A stretch of 64,000 nt of DNA from positions 1,047,190 to 1,111,189 of the forward strand of contig BFEA01000020.1 in the NCBI GenBank assembly GCA_003427395.1. The letters are read 5' to 3'. The DNA is from Chara braunii (Eukaryota; Streptophyta; Charophyceae; Charales; Characeae). The notes under the pieces are model-generated. The model made no database searches and had not been told where the DNA came from. It saw only the letters and a list, made by a program, of their open reading frames with translations. Positions 11,061-22,645 of this stretch are shown here, piece by piece. Position 1 is the stretch's first letter. Every line of letters begins with the position of its first letter. The translations under genes were made by a program, and so were the position numbers.

Positions 11061-11949
11061 TTATATTTTGAAAGGTGGCAATTCTGACTATCCACTCTGT
11101 ATAGAGGGAATCCTGCCAAAGATTTACCTTTTCATTAGACACTGACTTAGGGGTAGACTCAGGATTAGTTAAGTAGAATGATTCTTGGTGAGATCGTGAT
11201 ATGGAGATTATTCTCCATGGACTTATAGATTTAGCTTGGGGGTTGGCCTGTCTTGTGTTACAGGTTTTCTTGATCGATTGATTCAGGATTTGGGCTAAAT
11301 TCAGCTTGATCCTACGAGGATCATCTTCTGTTATCACTGATAACAGGTCGGTTGTCGATTCATCAGTCTACGACTCAACTTCAATTCATCCTCAATACTC
11401 AACCTAAAAGGCTTTAGCCCTCGTGATTTTATTGTTTTATTAAGGTTTTCACCCGGACTTTTATTGAATGGTCATTTAACAAAGGTACTGAGTATTTAAT
11501 TATGGTTGGTTGGAGAAGGGTTGGGGTTTGCATGGCTTATGCGAGGGATATGAGTATAGAGGTTAGTTGAAGTTGACTCTGTGTAGTGCGTGGACTTTTG
11601 GTTGATGCTTTGATGTGATTGCAGGTATGTTCTGTGGTTCGGATTTTGGATTTGACTATCTGCGATCACACACATATATATGGTTGTGAGGAGTCTCACT
11701 GTGATTGTGAGAAATGATCGTTACATACTTATCCCCTTTACATATATATACGTATGTACCTATGTTGGGTGTTCGCGTGGCCTTAGAGGGCCCACGCTTA
11801 AGGGTTAAATAGGGGTTGAGATTGAGAAAAGAGAAAGAAAACTCCGCTTTATTGTTGAATGTTTCTTAAAGATTTTTTAGTCGGACGTAGGTTCTGGGCC
11901 CGGATTCAAGGTCTTTGTCCAGGACATCCGAGGTCCTAGACTTTGCATG
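11061..11949. other. No gene seen
   Basis: AT-rich DNA with short frames only. The segment CTACGAGGATCATCTTCTG near 11312 is the reverse complement of a segment of repeat C near 2283 (CAGAGGATGATCCTTGTAG), so this is further retroelement-like sequence. Confidence 0.4.
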
Positions 11950-13050
11950 GAAGGGGTCTTCCCCTGCGCAGAGCCTATTTGCCCTGCCTGCCGAGACACT
12001 CAGCTTAAAGGTCGGAGGTGTCACGGAGGCAGCATGGTTATTCCTTCAGCCGTGCAATATCGTGAAGAGGTAAGCCTTCACGATACTTCGAGTCTGACAC
12101 TTGAGTGTCATTAGCGGTACTCGGATCTACGAGGAACCGCTTGATTATGGGCACTACATAGTACGTCATTATCGCGACTGCTTGCGTATTCATTCATTGC
12201 TAGTCGATATGATTTAGCCTTACGCCCGGGCGGTTTTATACTAAAATCTCGCGCGCGACGCCTATCCGATTTCCGCGTCAGAAAGTTATGGGATGGCTAC
12301 TAAGGGGCTAGGAGTGTTGTCGCGTTGTTTGTTCGGTGTCGTTTTGTGCAGATGTATGTGTGTGTGTGTTTTTATTTTTTTATGTTCTTTAGAGTGGAGT
12401 TCGCGTGGTGTGTGGAATGCGTCCTAGTCGACCGGCGACGAGTCACGCTTGGGACCTCAGCCCCCCAAGATGTCGGTTCGCGTGCAGGTTCGATAGAGAC
12501 GTATTACCGCGCGTACCCCATATGCTACAGCGTACGAGAAACGCCCTCGGCTGGTCCACCTCTGCGATTGCACCTAATCTAGCTTTCGCACTGTGGACTG
12601 GAGGCTCGGCGGGGATACGCCCACCGAAGGGAGGTGACAACTCCCGTAAGGTGGTGGTACGTCGTGCCTCGCTTAGGCCCTATCCTGTCGTAGGGGCTCG
12701 CGAGAGGTATGGCTGGCGCACTCAGCCGGAGCGGCGTGCAGAAGCTCCATATGCATTTGCGACGAGGATCAGACCGACTCCTGCGTGACGCGGCAGGGTC
12801 TCGCCCCATTTTGTGCGGTGCGGGACCGATGTGCTCGACAACGTAAGGGGACGAGGGGCCGCGCGTCCCGCCGGCTTGCGACGCCTCGCACACCCAATCC
12901 CCGCGTGGTTGTACCTCACCGTTGATACCCTGTGTGCGCCGCTCACTCGGGCAAGGACCCTCTATTGCGCCGTCAACTTCAGACAGGGCTGCAGTAGCGT
13001 GGCTTGCAAAAAACACGCTAAATACCCTTGTAAGGGTATTTGGTACGACA
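11950..13050 (+). repeat. LTR-like block, copy A (inverted partner at 19.7-20.8 kb)
   Basis: The block is a diverged reverse complement of about 19700-20830. Landmarks are AGGGGCTAGGAGTGTT, GTCCTAGTCGACCG and CGAGAGGTATGGCTG. Preceded by the 120-bp repeats in the same relative order as in the inverted copy, it is best read as retrotransposon LTR or LTR-adjacent sequence. No protein is encoded; short frames of 60-180 aa show no motif. Confidence 0.55.
13020..13041. repeat. 22-bp near-perfect palindrome
   Basis: AAATACCCTT (13020-13029) pairs with AAGGGTATTT (13032-13041) around GT. A diverged copy with the same GCTTGCAAAAA left neighbour lies near 4711-4750. Confidence 0.75.
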
Positions 13051-13494
13051 GTCCTATCAGACCTTATTAAGCGACGTCCTTGTCGCATTGGGCGTCCAAA
13101 CCAAATACTGTTTAAACATAGCCTCAAAAAAAAGTATGCAATGACTTTCTAACATAACTGATTTGACTAAAACGTCATCAAGTTATATCAACTTCAAGCC
13201 TCGATTCCTCAAAACAACTAGGTAAAAGTCAGCAGTAAAAAAAATATCATTTCAATTCCTTACCAAAACAAGTGGACCCATCGCAGCTACGCTGCGGCAG
13301 TAGAGGGGGACCAAAGGTGGAGGCAGGGGCGACGGTGAGAGGTGAAGATGAGGAGGAGGAGATGGTAAAGCAGTGAGAGGAAGAGGAGAAGGAAAACGGG
13401 GTGGGAGGAAGGGGGGAGTGCCAAATGATACAAATCTGAAGATGTGGGGGCATTTGGAAAATGGGATTTTTTGTCTTTGTTCCTCTTTGCTTCC

Positions 13495-13499
<5 letters not shown>
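13051..13499. other. No gene seen
   Basis: AT-rich sequence followed by a purine-rich stretch (13340-13420) with no recognisable feature. Confidence 0.4.
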
Positions 13500-13586
<87 letters not shown>

Positions 13587-13737
13587 NNNNNNNNNNNNNN
13601 NNNNNNNNNNNNNNNNNNNNNNNNNNNNNNNNNNNNNNNNNNNNNNNNNNNNNNNNNNNNNNNNNNNNNNNNNNNNNNNNNNNNNNNNNNNNNNNNNNNN
13701 NNNNNNNNNNNTCTATCTATCTATCTATCTATTTATC

Positions 13738-13800
<63 letters not shown>

Positions 13801-13820
13801 GTCTCCCTCTCTCTCTCTCC
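13497..13820. repeat. (CT)n and (TCTA)n microsatellites with assembly gap
   Basis: A CT run ends in 125 N bases (13587-13711), followed by a TCTA tetranucleotide run to about 13800. The reading-frame translations through it are artefacts. The true length is unknown. Confidence 0.95.
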
Positions 13821-14976
13821 AGTTTCAAGCGTTGTCAGGTCCAAACCGAAGCGGCATCAAGCAGCACGGTCGAGCGGCAGCGAGTTCTCTCTGTCTGTGG
13901 ACTGTGAAGCGTTGCCGCGTGGGAGGGGAAGCGGCAGCAAGCAGCAGGGCCGGGGGTGAGGCACTTTGAAGCAACCGCCGACGGTTCGCAGTCCAACAAC
14001 GACAAAGGCCGGGAAGAACGTGATTGAAACGCGCCAGTTCCCACCACGACAGCGACAGTGGGTGCGACATATTTGTTGGGCTGCCGACTTTGTTTTATTT
14101 TTCCCGCCTGGGCTCTCCACCCAGGTTTTTGTTTTTTCCCGCCTGGGCCTGTCACCCGGGGTCCCACACCTGGAAACCGGGTCTCGCGCTGGCGTCATGT
14201 GAGACTCGGTTTTTCCTTTAGTAGTATGTAGATAGATAGGAATCTACAATAGCCGAATAATCGACGAGGTACTGACATGTTTCAACCTCTAATTCAACAA
14301 GGTGGATAAAGTCACTTTCCACCAGTTATAATCACGAACAAAAAGTTATCCAAAGTCAAACTTAAGACTACACAATTCCTGGTCCCTTTGAACGATATTT
14401 TATCGTGTCGGGTACCCAAATCATACTATGAAAAAAACAAAACCCAACTCAATGGTGGGTTAAAATTCAAAATCTTAATCTTTATTTGACCTTTTTTCTT
14501 TCACACGACGTTCATTCATACTCAACTCATTTATTCACCATTTTTTAACTCTTTCTCAAAAGAACACCCCATTGTGGGGAATAATCAAGCATCTCACTCT
14601 TATGGCTAACCAAAAGGCTAGACCGATTGACCTCTCTACAGAGGCCACAAATGTACCCCATGGGTTGGGCGTCGTTAAGCCCAATCTCACAGACCATTAT
14701 TATTATGTACAAGTCATTCATTTTAGTCACTCGCAAAGGGATGTTCATTAAGCCTTTAAAATTAAATAAAATTCACCCTTTTGCTCATGAATTTTAGTTT
14801 TATAAGTAGGGTTCTTCACTTTTTGTTACACACTTTGTCAATCTCATTCATAAGCTTTGCTTAATGAGCAAGTTCTCTTAATCTTTCTTCCAAATAAAAA
14901 CCCAACGTTTTTACTTCTCAAAATTTCACACTTGTTGACAATGTCACTTTCAACCTATATACTAAAATCAAGTGGA
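13821..14976. other. No gene seen
   Basis: 13,820-14,220 is GC-richer with CCCGCCTGGGC-like repeated segments (near 14103 and 14140). 14,220-14,976 is AT-rich. There is no convincing frame on either strand. Confidence 0.4.
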
Positions 14977-15590
14977 GGGTCCCAAATTCAGGCGGGTTTC
15001 CCTACCGCAGACAACGGCCTCACCAGCTAGTAGTAAAAACTCTGTCCTCATAATCATGAAAATCATTGTCGCAAACTAGACCGCTTGCAGCCCATAACAA
15101 GTTGAGTGAACTTGATGGGTCCCAAAATCAAGCGGGTTTCCCTGCCGCAAACGACACTTTCACCGACTATTATGTGACTAAGCTAAGTGTGGATGCCGAT
15201 TCTGGCGGTTTTTTCCCTACCCTCTGGCGCACAATAAATCATTTGTGACTCGCAACTAAAAGGTCAATCATGAGGGGTCCCAGAATCAGGCGGGTTTCCC
15301 AGCCACAAACGACGCCCCCACCGGCAGGTGAGAACTATCAGAGTGGAGTTGTCGATTTTGGCGAAGAATAAAAACTCTTACCTTACCCTCTGCCGCACAC
15401 AAAACCATCTGTGACTCACAAACAAAAAGCCAGTCATGAGGGGTCCCAGAATCATGAGGGTTTCCCTGTCGCAAACGACGCCCCCACCGACAGTTGAGAA
15501 CCAACAGAATGGAGTTGTCGATTATGGCATATGATAAACTCTTAGTAAATCTTTTTTTCCAAAAATAACCATTTAGGTCGCCCTCAAGCA
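14977..15590. repeat. Tandem repeat, four copies of about 140-166 bp
   Basis: Units begin at 14977, 15117, 15275 and 15441 with GGGTCCCARAATCA followed by GGGTTTCCCTGCCGCAAACGAC-like sequence. The last two are the most alike. Similar segments with GTCGTTTGCGGC-like sequence suggest retroelement non-coding DNA. Confidence 0.75.
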
Positions 15591-15908
15591 TGACCTCTCT
15601 CTCATTTGTAACTCAATATAATTTTTTAACTCTTTTAAGCCTCCCAAAAATATCACACTGATCATCACGCTTTCTTCACTTCATTGAACCCTCTTTGGTT
15701 CAGACACACTTTACTCACAATTTGTCACACTTCTCTTCCATACTTTTAACTTCTTTGTTTCTCATATGCCAATTAGAATAAAACATAAAAAAACCCGCAA
15801 AGTCACAATGGTGAGAATGATAATGACAACCAAGGTGCGTACGAATTTGCAATTTGAGAGGATCAAACCTCATGCCAAAGTGATTCCAAAAAGATATTCA
15901 TACTATCT

Positions 15909-16000
15909 TTTTTTTTTTTTACACATGGGGAGAGACTCCATCTATTGGTGAGGAGCATCACCTGCTGGAAATCGGGTTCAACGTCCCTTATAGAAAATAA
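15909..16000 (-). repeat. SINE-like retroposon, copy 1
   Basis: On the - strand the copy ends in a poly-A run (T run on + at 15908-15920). It shares GAGACTCCATCTATTGGTGA and TGCTGGAAATCGGGTTCA-like segments with 46768-46910. A poly-A tail and dispersed copies suggest a short retroposon. Confidence 0.5.
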
Positions 16001-16749
16001 ATTTTGTGTACATCAGAAATTGTGGGGGTTCCTCCCAGCATTGAGTACCCTGGGGTCCAAGGGATTGACTGAGCAAGATATTAGAAGGAGGGGGAAACCT
16101 CTTCGTCTCAAGTTTCAAATTATCACAAATCTCAAACCATCGTCAATCAAAGTCTCAATAAAAAATAAATGGCCTTGTATAGCATATCCTACAAGTCATA
16201 ATTGACGGATATACACAAAATGATCCCAAGTGTTCTCATGGAGGTCATTGAGCGTTAAAAGTACGAACAACCTATCCATAGTAGCCCTCCACTTGTATCC
16301 TACCAAAACTGAAAAAAAACTTAGAAAGTGGGTAGTCAGATCCAATACTAACTCACAAGTCTCAAAAAAATAATGACTCGTACTCGAAATCACAATTATA
16401 TACAAGGCAGATTCCATATACCATCGGAAAGCTCATAGACTCAACCTTGATGACAATGCAAAATAGATAATTGTCAATCAGTCTAGCAATTGAGTTTTAT
16501 GTACCGTCGTAACACCCTAAATGTCTATTTGTAAGTCGTCTGAGGCTACTGACACGACTCTACATTTTCTTGCCATAGAGAAGATAAGTGAGACGATGCT
16601 CATTATTAACACAAGAGGTTAACGGGGCAAATTACTGTCTGTTTTTTTTATAAACAGCCTTCTTCGACTCTATATTTCATTCTCTTGCATTTAAGAGGGG
16701 TATGACCGACTCTCACACAACAACAACATACAATTTGCGACCACTGTTC

Positions 16750-17757
16750 TCGCTGCCTGCTATTATCTCACCCTATCCAACTTGCAGTTGATGATACGTC
16801 TTTATCATCACACTCCTTTTTGGTATCAAATGCAGCGGGAGGTAAGGCTATACCAGCTTTTTCGTGGCTCCCTCGTTTTTCTTTCCTCTTCCTGTCCATC
16901 ATCCTTTTATAGGTATGAGTCACAACATTCCTCGCTCTAGTCTGCACCTCCTTTCTCTCAATACATGACTCTTTTTTCTTCCCTTCAACCCACTTATGAT
17001 TCTGCTTGGTCACCTTAGTGTCCTTTTGCAGTCCATTTTTTTGAAGGTTATCCTTCTGAAGTCCACTTTTCATATCCTCAGAGGTGTCAACTCCAAAATC
17101 ACTTGTCATTCTACCATGCTCACTCTTCTCACAATCTCGCGACTCCTTTTTTTTTCGTGCTTCACACAAAGTGTGACAAAGATGCTGATCGAAATCCCCT
17201 TGTACAAAATTCTCTCGGATTTTGTCTCAGATAAACCTTCATTTTGTCGCGCAAATTAGATCTCGCTGCTCGGCGTATGAAAAGTTCATAAGGAAGACAA
17301 AGCACTTGTCATACTCAAACAATGCTCAAACTTTGCGAGAAACATGTTCATACTCATCCAGAAACTGTCTCGCTGACACATAATTGAACTGATTTATCGT
17401 CTCAATATCGTCCTTGGTCAGTTTTTCCTCACCTAACCGGTATGTTTCCCACATAGCATTATAAAACTCACTCCATGATGATCTCGTTCATCTAATTAAC
17501 CCACTGACTTCCTCCTCCAAGTCTATGTGAATATATTTTATAACTTCTCTTAGCATTCGCTCCTCATTCTACTTGCAGTAGGACCCTATCTACCAGAACT
17601 TATCAAGGAAGTTGGAAACATGATAGCCCCTGAAGACATCGATTTCAACCTTGGGTAGGTTGTCTCGCTCCCATTCCCACATATCCAACAGATAGGCGAG
17701 TTTTTGGACCCCAATCGTCCCTTGTGAACCTTCCATCTCGAGCTCCTTCGACCCCAT
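16750..17757 (-). pseudogene. Decayed retrotransposon gag-like gene
   Basis: Read on the - strand from 17757, one frame gives a gag-like N terminus (MGSKELEMEGSQG and LAYLLDMWEWERDNLPKVEI, then a segment VFRGYHVSNFLDKF) interrupted by several stop codons. From 17169 to 16768 it gives an open, Lys-rich 133-aa tail. Many homologous gag proteins of Ty3/gypsy type have a comparable helical N-terminal segment followed by a basic region, but I see no zinc knuckle here. It probably belonged to the element whose LTR-like block B lies upstream on the same strand. It is not functional. Confidence 0.5.
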
Positions 17758-19700
17758 TACCTGTTAAACAGACAATGAGTGGTCTTAGGGCCGAGACTCA
17801 AAAGAAGTTACGCAACGAGACTAAATATAAAATATACCCCACTAAACTTATCCTGACATTCATCATGTGAGCGCACATGAGAACCTATTCAAAACAACAG
17901 CGATACCGAAGAGAGTCTTTCAACAAATATCCACCTAAAATAAAACATAAATTTTCACTCATAAAACCCTTAAATCATAACCCGTGCATTAACCAATTAT
18001 CACTTCTACTATCAAGGAAGGATACAACTTACATATATCACATAGGTGGATACTCCAAAATGCAGTACAACCCACGATAGATAGCATATACTTACAATAA
18101 TAATTCATAGCATGATAAGCAAAAAATATTTGTTAGGGTTGTAGCTGAAAAACGCGGTATGTCTTAGAAACAATAACATGAATTTGACTCAATTGTCAGT
18201 CATGCAACAAGATAACTCTCAAAACATATTGCAAAAATTCTATAAGACAAAAATAGGACTAGCAATGAGTAAATAGCATGATACAACTGTTACTCCTTCA
18301 GCTTTAAGTGAAGCATATAATACAGAGGGGCGGTGTAATCCTCATGAGATAACATCTTGCCTCTTGAGCCCTGCTCTAAAGATCAAGCCTCATCGGAACC
18401 TTCTCTAATTCCAGCGTTTGAACCTTACTGAACCTATCAAGCTTAGCAAGACAACCCCACTCGTAGTTATTAAGACAACAAGTGACAATCATGCACCTCT
18501 CTAAGTACGGTGGCCCTACCTAGCGAGAGTCTGGCCTAGGTCGTAACTCTAGACCCACCCTGGCTAAGCAGTAGTTGCCCTACTTTGTCATCAAGGTTTA
18601 AGTAAGGGAACAAACCATTTCCTCTTCTTTTACATGATAATGTAATTACTTTCTTATTCAAATGAAAGATAACATCACCCCACAATGGACCAAGAAACAT
18701 AGTTCTGACATGAGTCTCACTATCATTCTCAAGACTCATAACTGCTTCCTTAAGCCTCAACGAGGGAGTAACAATTCAAAAGTGCACTTCCACTGATAAC
18801 AATTATACAAGCTGACTAACTTTCTTCAGGAAGAATCACCTTCCACAAAAACAAGTCACCCCATTCACCTCTGGTCCCATGTCATACGTAGGTTTCATGC
18901 AAAGTCTATGTCCTCTTGGAAGGCAATCCATAGATACGTCATCAATCAAGCATAAAACAAAATTCAAGAAAAAAACACACATATGGAGACAACCAAAATA
19001 AAACTCCAACAAAATAATATACATATATACCACATATACTTAAAACATAGGCCTCTCTTCGGGTCAGTCAAATCTCTAGCCAGGTAATCACTACTTTTCA
19101 AGTTTTATCGGTAGGTAATGACTAAGTCATCCACAAGCGACTTAGCTTATCGCCAACTAACACCACCAAAGAGTCCAAACACAATACTCCTCATAGTATC
19201 TATCGTATCCCAACTCAATCTTATCTCCATGAAAGATTTTTACAATTAAACCCCTCACTTCGCACTCATCAGTCACCTCCTCATCTATGTCACTCGCGTA
19301 CTAGAAGTTTTCTCTAAAGTGAGGCTTTACTGACTTAGGGAGGACGCCTCAGTTTAACTTAATTACCTCCCAAGGCAGGCTTGGCACAACAATCACGTAA
19401 TGAGTCAACTAGCTTCAACGCATTAACAATTATTAACATAGCAATGGACACACCCAACAATGTTGATACCGCCGCACTCAACCTAAGCCGCATCAGATAT
19501 GCAAGGCATCGATCAATCACCTCACAAATACTTAGAATAAGAATATGCTCGCTGAAGTCGTATCTTAAATGTCAAGGTACGCAAGTGCATCACCGAAGAC
19601 TTTATTTCTCAATCATTCCCCACATGCTTATAATCATCATCATCAAGAAAACACTCAAATATTCAAGTTGTCGTTTTGCCTAGATCATCAGTCTGTCAAT
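17758..19700. other. No gene seen; probable non-coding part of a retroelement
   Basis: AT-rich DNA with short frames on both strands and no motif. Its position between the gag-like remnant and LTR-like block B suggests a leader or untranslated region of a - strand retrotransposon. Confidence 0.35.
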
Positions 19701-20830
19701 AACCTGGGTTCGTTCACTTAAGGACCCCGGTAGGCAGCCGAGATTCACGGCAACGGCCCCACCTGTCGCCGTTGTCGGCGGGACATCACACCCAAGTCAC
19801 AATCTTATGACATCTCCAACGATAGTCAAGGTATCATGTCATCAACTATATAAATCTAATGAAAGTTTCTCGTTTTGCCTAAATTTCAAATTACCAAAAC
19901 CCGAGTGTCGTTCCACCAGGGACAACGGTAGGCAACTGTCATCCCCGACAACAGTGCCACCTTCCGAACGCACGGTCCCCGTAAGAGAGGGGACCTTTCC
20001 GGCCGCGTCATACAAGATTCGGCAGGACTTCGTTGTAGAGTGTTGTCGCTTCGGCCGAGTGCGTCAGCCATACCTCTCGTGAACCCCTACGACATGATAG
20101 GGTCACGAGAGGTACAACTTACCTCCACCTGCAGGAGTTGTCACCATCCCTTAGGTGGGTGTATCCCCGACGAGCTATCAGCCCACAGTACGAAAGTTTT
20201 TACATGCAATTGCAGAGGTGGACCAACCGAGGGCGTTTATTGTATGTTGTAGCATAGGGGGTATGCGAGGTCTCACACCTCTATCGAACCCGTGCGAGAA
20301 CCGACGCACTGGGGGCTAAAATCCCATGCGAGGCTCGTCATCGGTCGACTAGGACGCGTCCTTCGTACCACGCGTTACACCACGTCAAAGACAAATAACC
20401 AAGTGACTCATACAAAACACTCCTAGTCCCTTCAGTATCAAACCCATGACCTTTTGATACAGAAATCGGTTAGACGTCGCGCACGAGACTTAAAATAAAA
20501 CATCGAGAACGAGGACTTTCTTATACCGACTAGCCATGCATGCAAGCAGTCACAACGATGGATTACTATGTAGTACCCATAGTCACGTGGCCCTTGATAG
20601 TCTCGAGGGTCGCGTTCGACACTGAAATGTCGGTTGAAACTCGCTTTGAGGGGTTAATCTCTCGACGTTAGACAACCGTTAAGGCGGTTGAGAACCACAC
20701 CCTCTTCTTCACCCTGCGGAGAGTGGGTGGTACACAAATTTCGACATGTGGTGGCAATCAACTCTTGTGGCCATAGAGACAAGCTCCATCATACAGGATC
20801 TCGAGAGAAGTCAAGGGGTTTGACTTTGAC
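19701..20830 (-). repeat. LTR-like block, copy B
   Basis: This is the reverse-complement partner of 11950-13050, with the shared landmarks GTCGACTAGGACGCGTCC, CATACCTCTCGTGAACCCC and ACTAGTCCC-like segments. It sits upstream (on the - strand) of the gag-like remnant, as an LTR or leader would. Identity to copy A is modest by eye, so the insertions are old. Confidence 0.55.
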
Positions 20831-20833
20831 GGC

Positions 20834-22122
20834 TGCCACAGACTTCAACGTCCAACTATGAAAATTAACAAGCAAAATCACTCAGTAAAATAAATAAGCA
20901 TCACATTACCCGTATATCAAATTAAAACTGGAGATAAGATAAAGGTGGGCAGGAAGGTAATCCCATCGGATATGCAGATCGCGCGACACATGGTTGTCAT
21001 TTTCACTGCCTCCAAGGTAAAACTCGTACACCTAGCTCCAAAATACCAACCTGCATAAAACATAGACACACGAGAAAGCCACATTGTCATACACCAATGT
21101 GGTCAACTTTACAGTTCTATGTAACTCACACCACGCCTCATACACTCAGGCCCCAACCATTCTCCAATTTTTCATAGAAGTCCATCAGTTTTTTACAATG
21201 GTCATTTAAAAGAAGTTTGTTTAAAACTTTCAAAGAAACATGCCAAACCTCATGGCTAAGGCATCAAGTTGAGGTACAGGTGTAAGCAAAGTTGTGTCGT
21301 GAGCCGACGAGTCGAAGATCAACCAATCGACCTTTTATCAAAATATAACAAAAGACGATTCTCGTAGGATCGGACTGAACTAGTCAGATCTTGAATAAAA
21401 AACGGTCAAGAAAGACCTGTTCCACAACACAGGTCAAATCCCAAATACTTGAACTTTAGTGTACGGAGAATAAATCCCCATATCACATCTCACTTAAAAT
21501 TTTATAAGACTAGATTTTAAATCTATATCTCACATGAACCTGACACGATCTCCCTTATACAGGGTGGATTGCCACAACTTCTCCTAACATAATATAATTT
21601 AGCTTTTTAAAACTAAAAAGAAATCGGTAGCGCTTCCCGCAAAAAAAAAAGATATTTTCAGAATTCATATCAGGCTAAATATAAAACTCAGGAATAACTC
21701 TAACTTCACAAAGTAAAATTTTGTCTAACTCCCTGATTTAGTAGAAGTTTGGGGAACACCTCTCCTAGTAAAGCGGACGTCCTAGATTTTAACTAAGTCA
21801 GACATAAAATTCATACAAAAGTTGAACTTTGAAAAATCAAAATTTGTTTTGTAGAAATATTGACAACGCTTATGTAGGAAAAGTAGCTTTTCAAAATCTA
21901 TACAAAGCCAAGTAAAATAAATGATCCAAAAAAATATGAGAACTCGAACTAAGTAAAATAAACGTAACTCAGAAAATGCAGGAATTGAACTCACTACTAT
22001 AACTTCAGCACGTGGCGAGCACTAACGGACTACCCTACTAAGCAGCAAAAACAGCAGAGCTTAAATAAAAGACAAGGCATTGATAGAAAACATGCCATGT
22101 CAGCAACTCATTCAACTAATTC
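20834..22122. repeat. Dispersed retroelement-like repeat (copy B)
   Basis: This matches 1766-3664 in the same orientation but without the internal 0.6-kb duplication. It includes reverse-complement units of the 120-bp repeat at 10.5-11.05 kb. Confidence 0.65.
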
Positions 22123-22319
22123 AAAAACAAGGGTTCGTTCATTCAAACTTCCATCTTTATTTTTACCTTGATTAACAAAGACATGAGTCATGTATCTTAT
22201 TTGGTTAATCTTTAACTTTCCAAATTATTTTCCGTCAAACCCCATGCAATCCTTAGCACACTAGCCTAGACTATTCTCGCAAGGAGAGGAGTTACGCCTT
22301 TGTCAACAAGCAAATCTAA

Positions 22320-22645
22320 CTGACTTAACAAGGTGACCGAATCAGTCAAAACGACCTCATCTTCAGCCCCAGTTCAATTTCTTAGGCAAACGAGTAAGGC
22401 GACTAGATCAGTCGGGACGACCTCATCTTTCGCTTCAGTTCAATGTCTTAGGCAAACGAGCAAGGCGACCAGATCAGTCAGGACGACCTCATCTTCAACC
22501 CCAGTTTAATGTCTTAGGCAAACGAGCAAGGCGACCGGATCAGTAAGGAGGACCTCATCTCCTGCCTCAGTTCAATGTCTTATGAAACGAGCAAGGTGAC
22601 AGGATGAATCAGGAGGACCTTATCTCCATCCCCAGTTCTAATCAT
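22320..22645. repeat. 63-bp tandem repeat, about five copies
   Basis: The unit carries AGGCAAACGAGCAAGGCGAC followed by GATCAGTC and GACCTCATCT. It is the same monomer that recurs two to three times inside each 554-bp unit downstream. Confidence 0.8.

Noticed and set aside
12579-13127. 182-aa - strand frame in the LTR-like block
   Set aside because: It is not conserved in the inverted copy at 19.7-20.8 kb and has no motif.
13373-13969. Open frames through the CT/TCTA microsatellites with N runs
   Set aside because: Reading frames in pure dinucleotide repeats are always open; the N gap makes them meaningless. The same holds for frames at 44784-45294 and 55657-56714.
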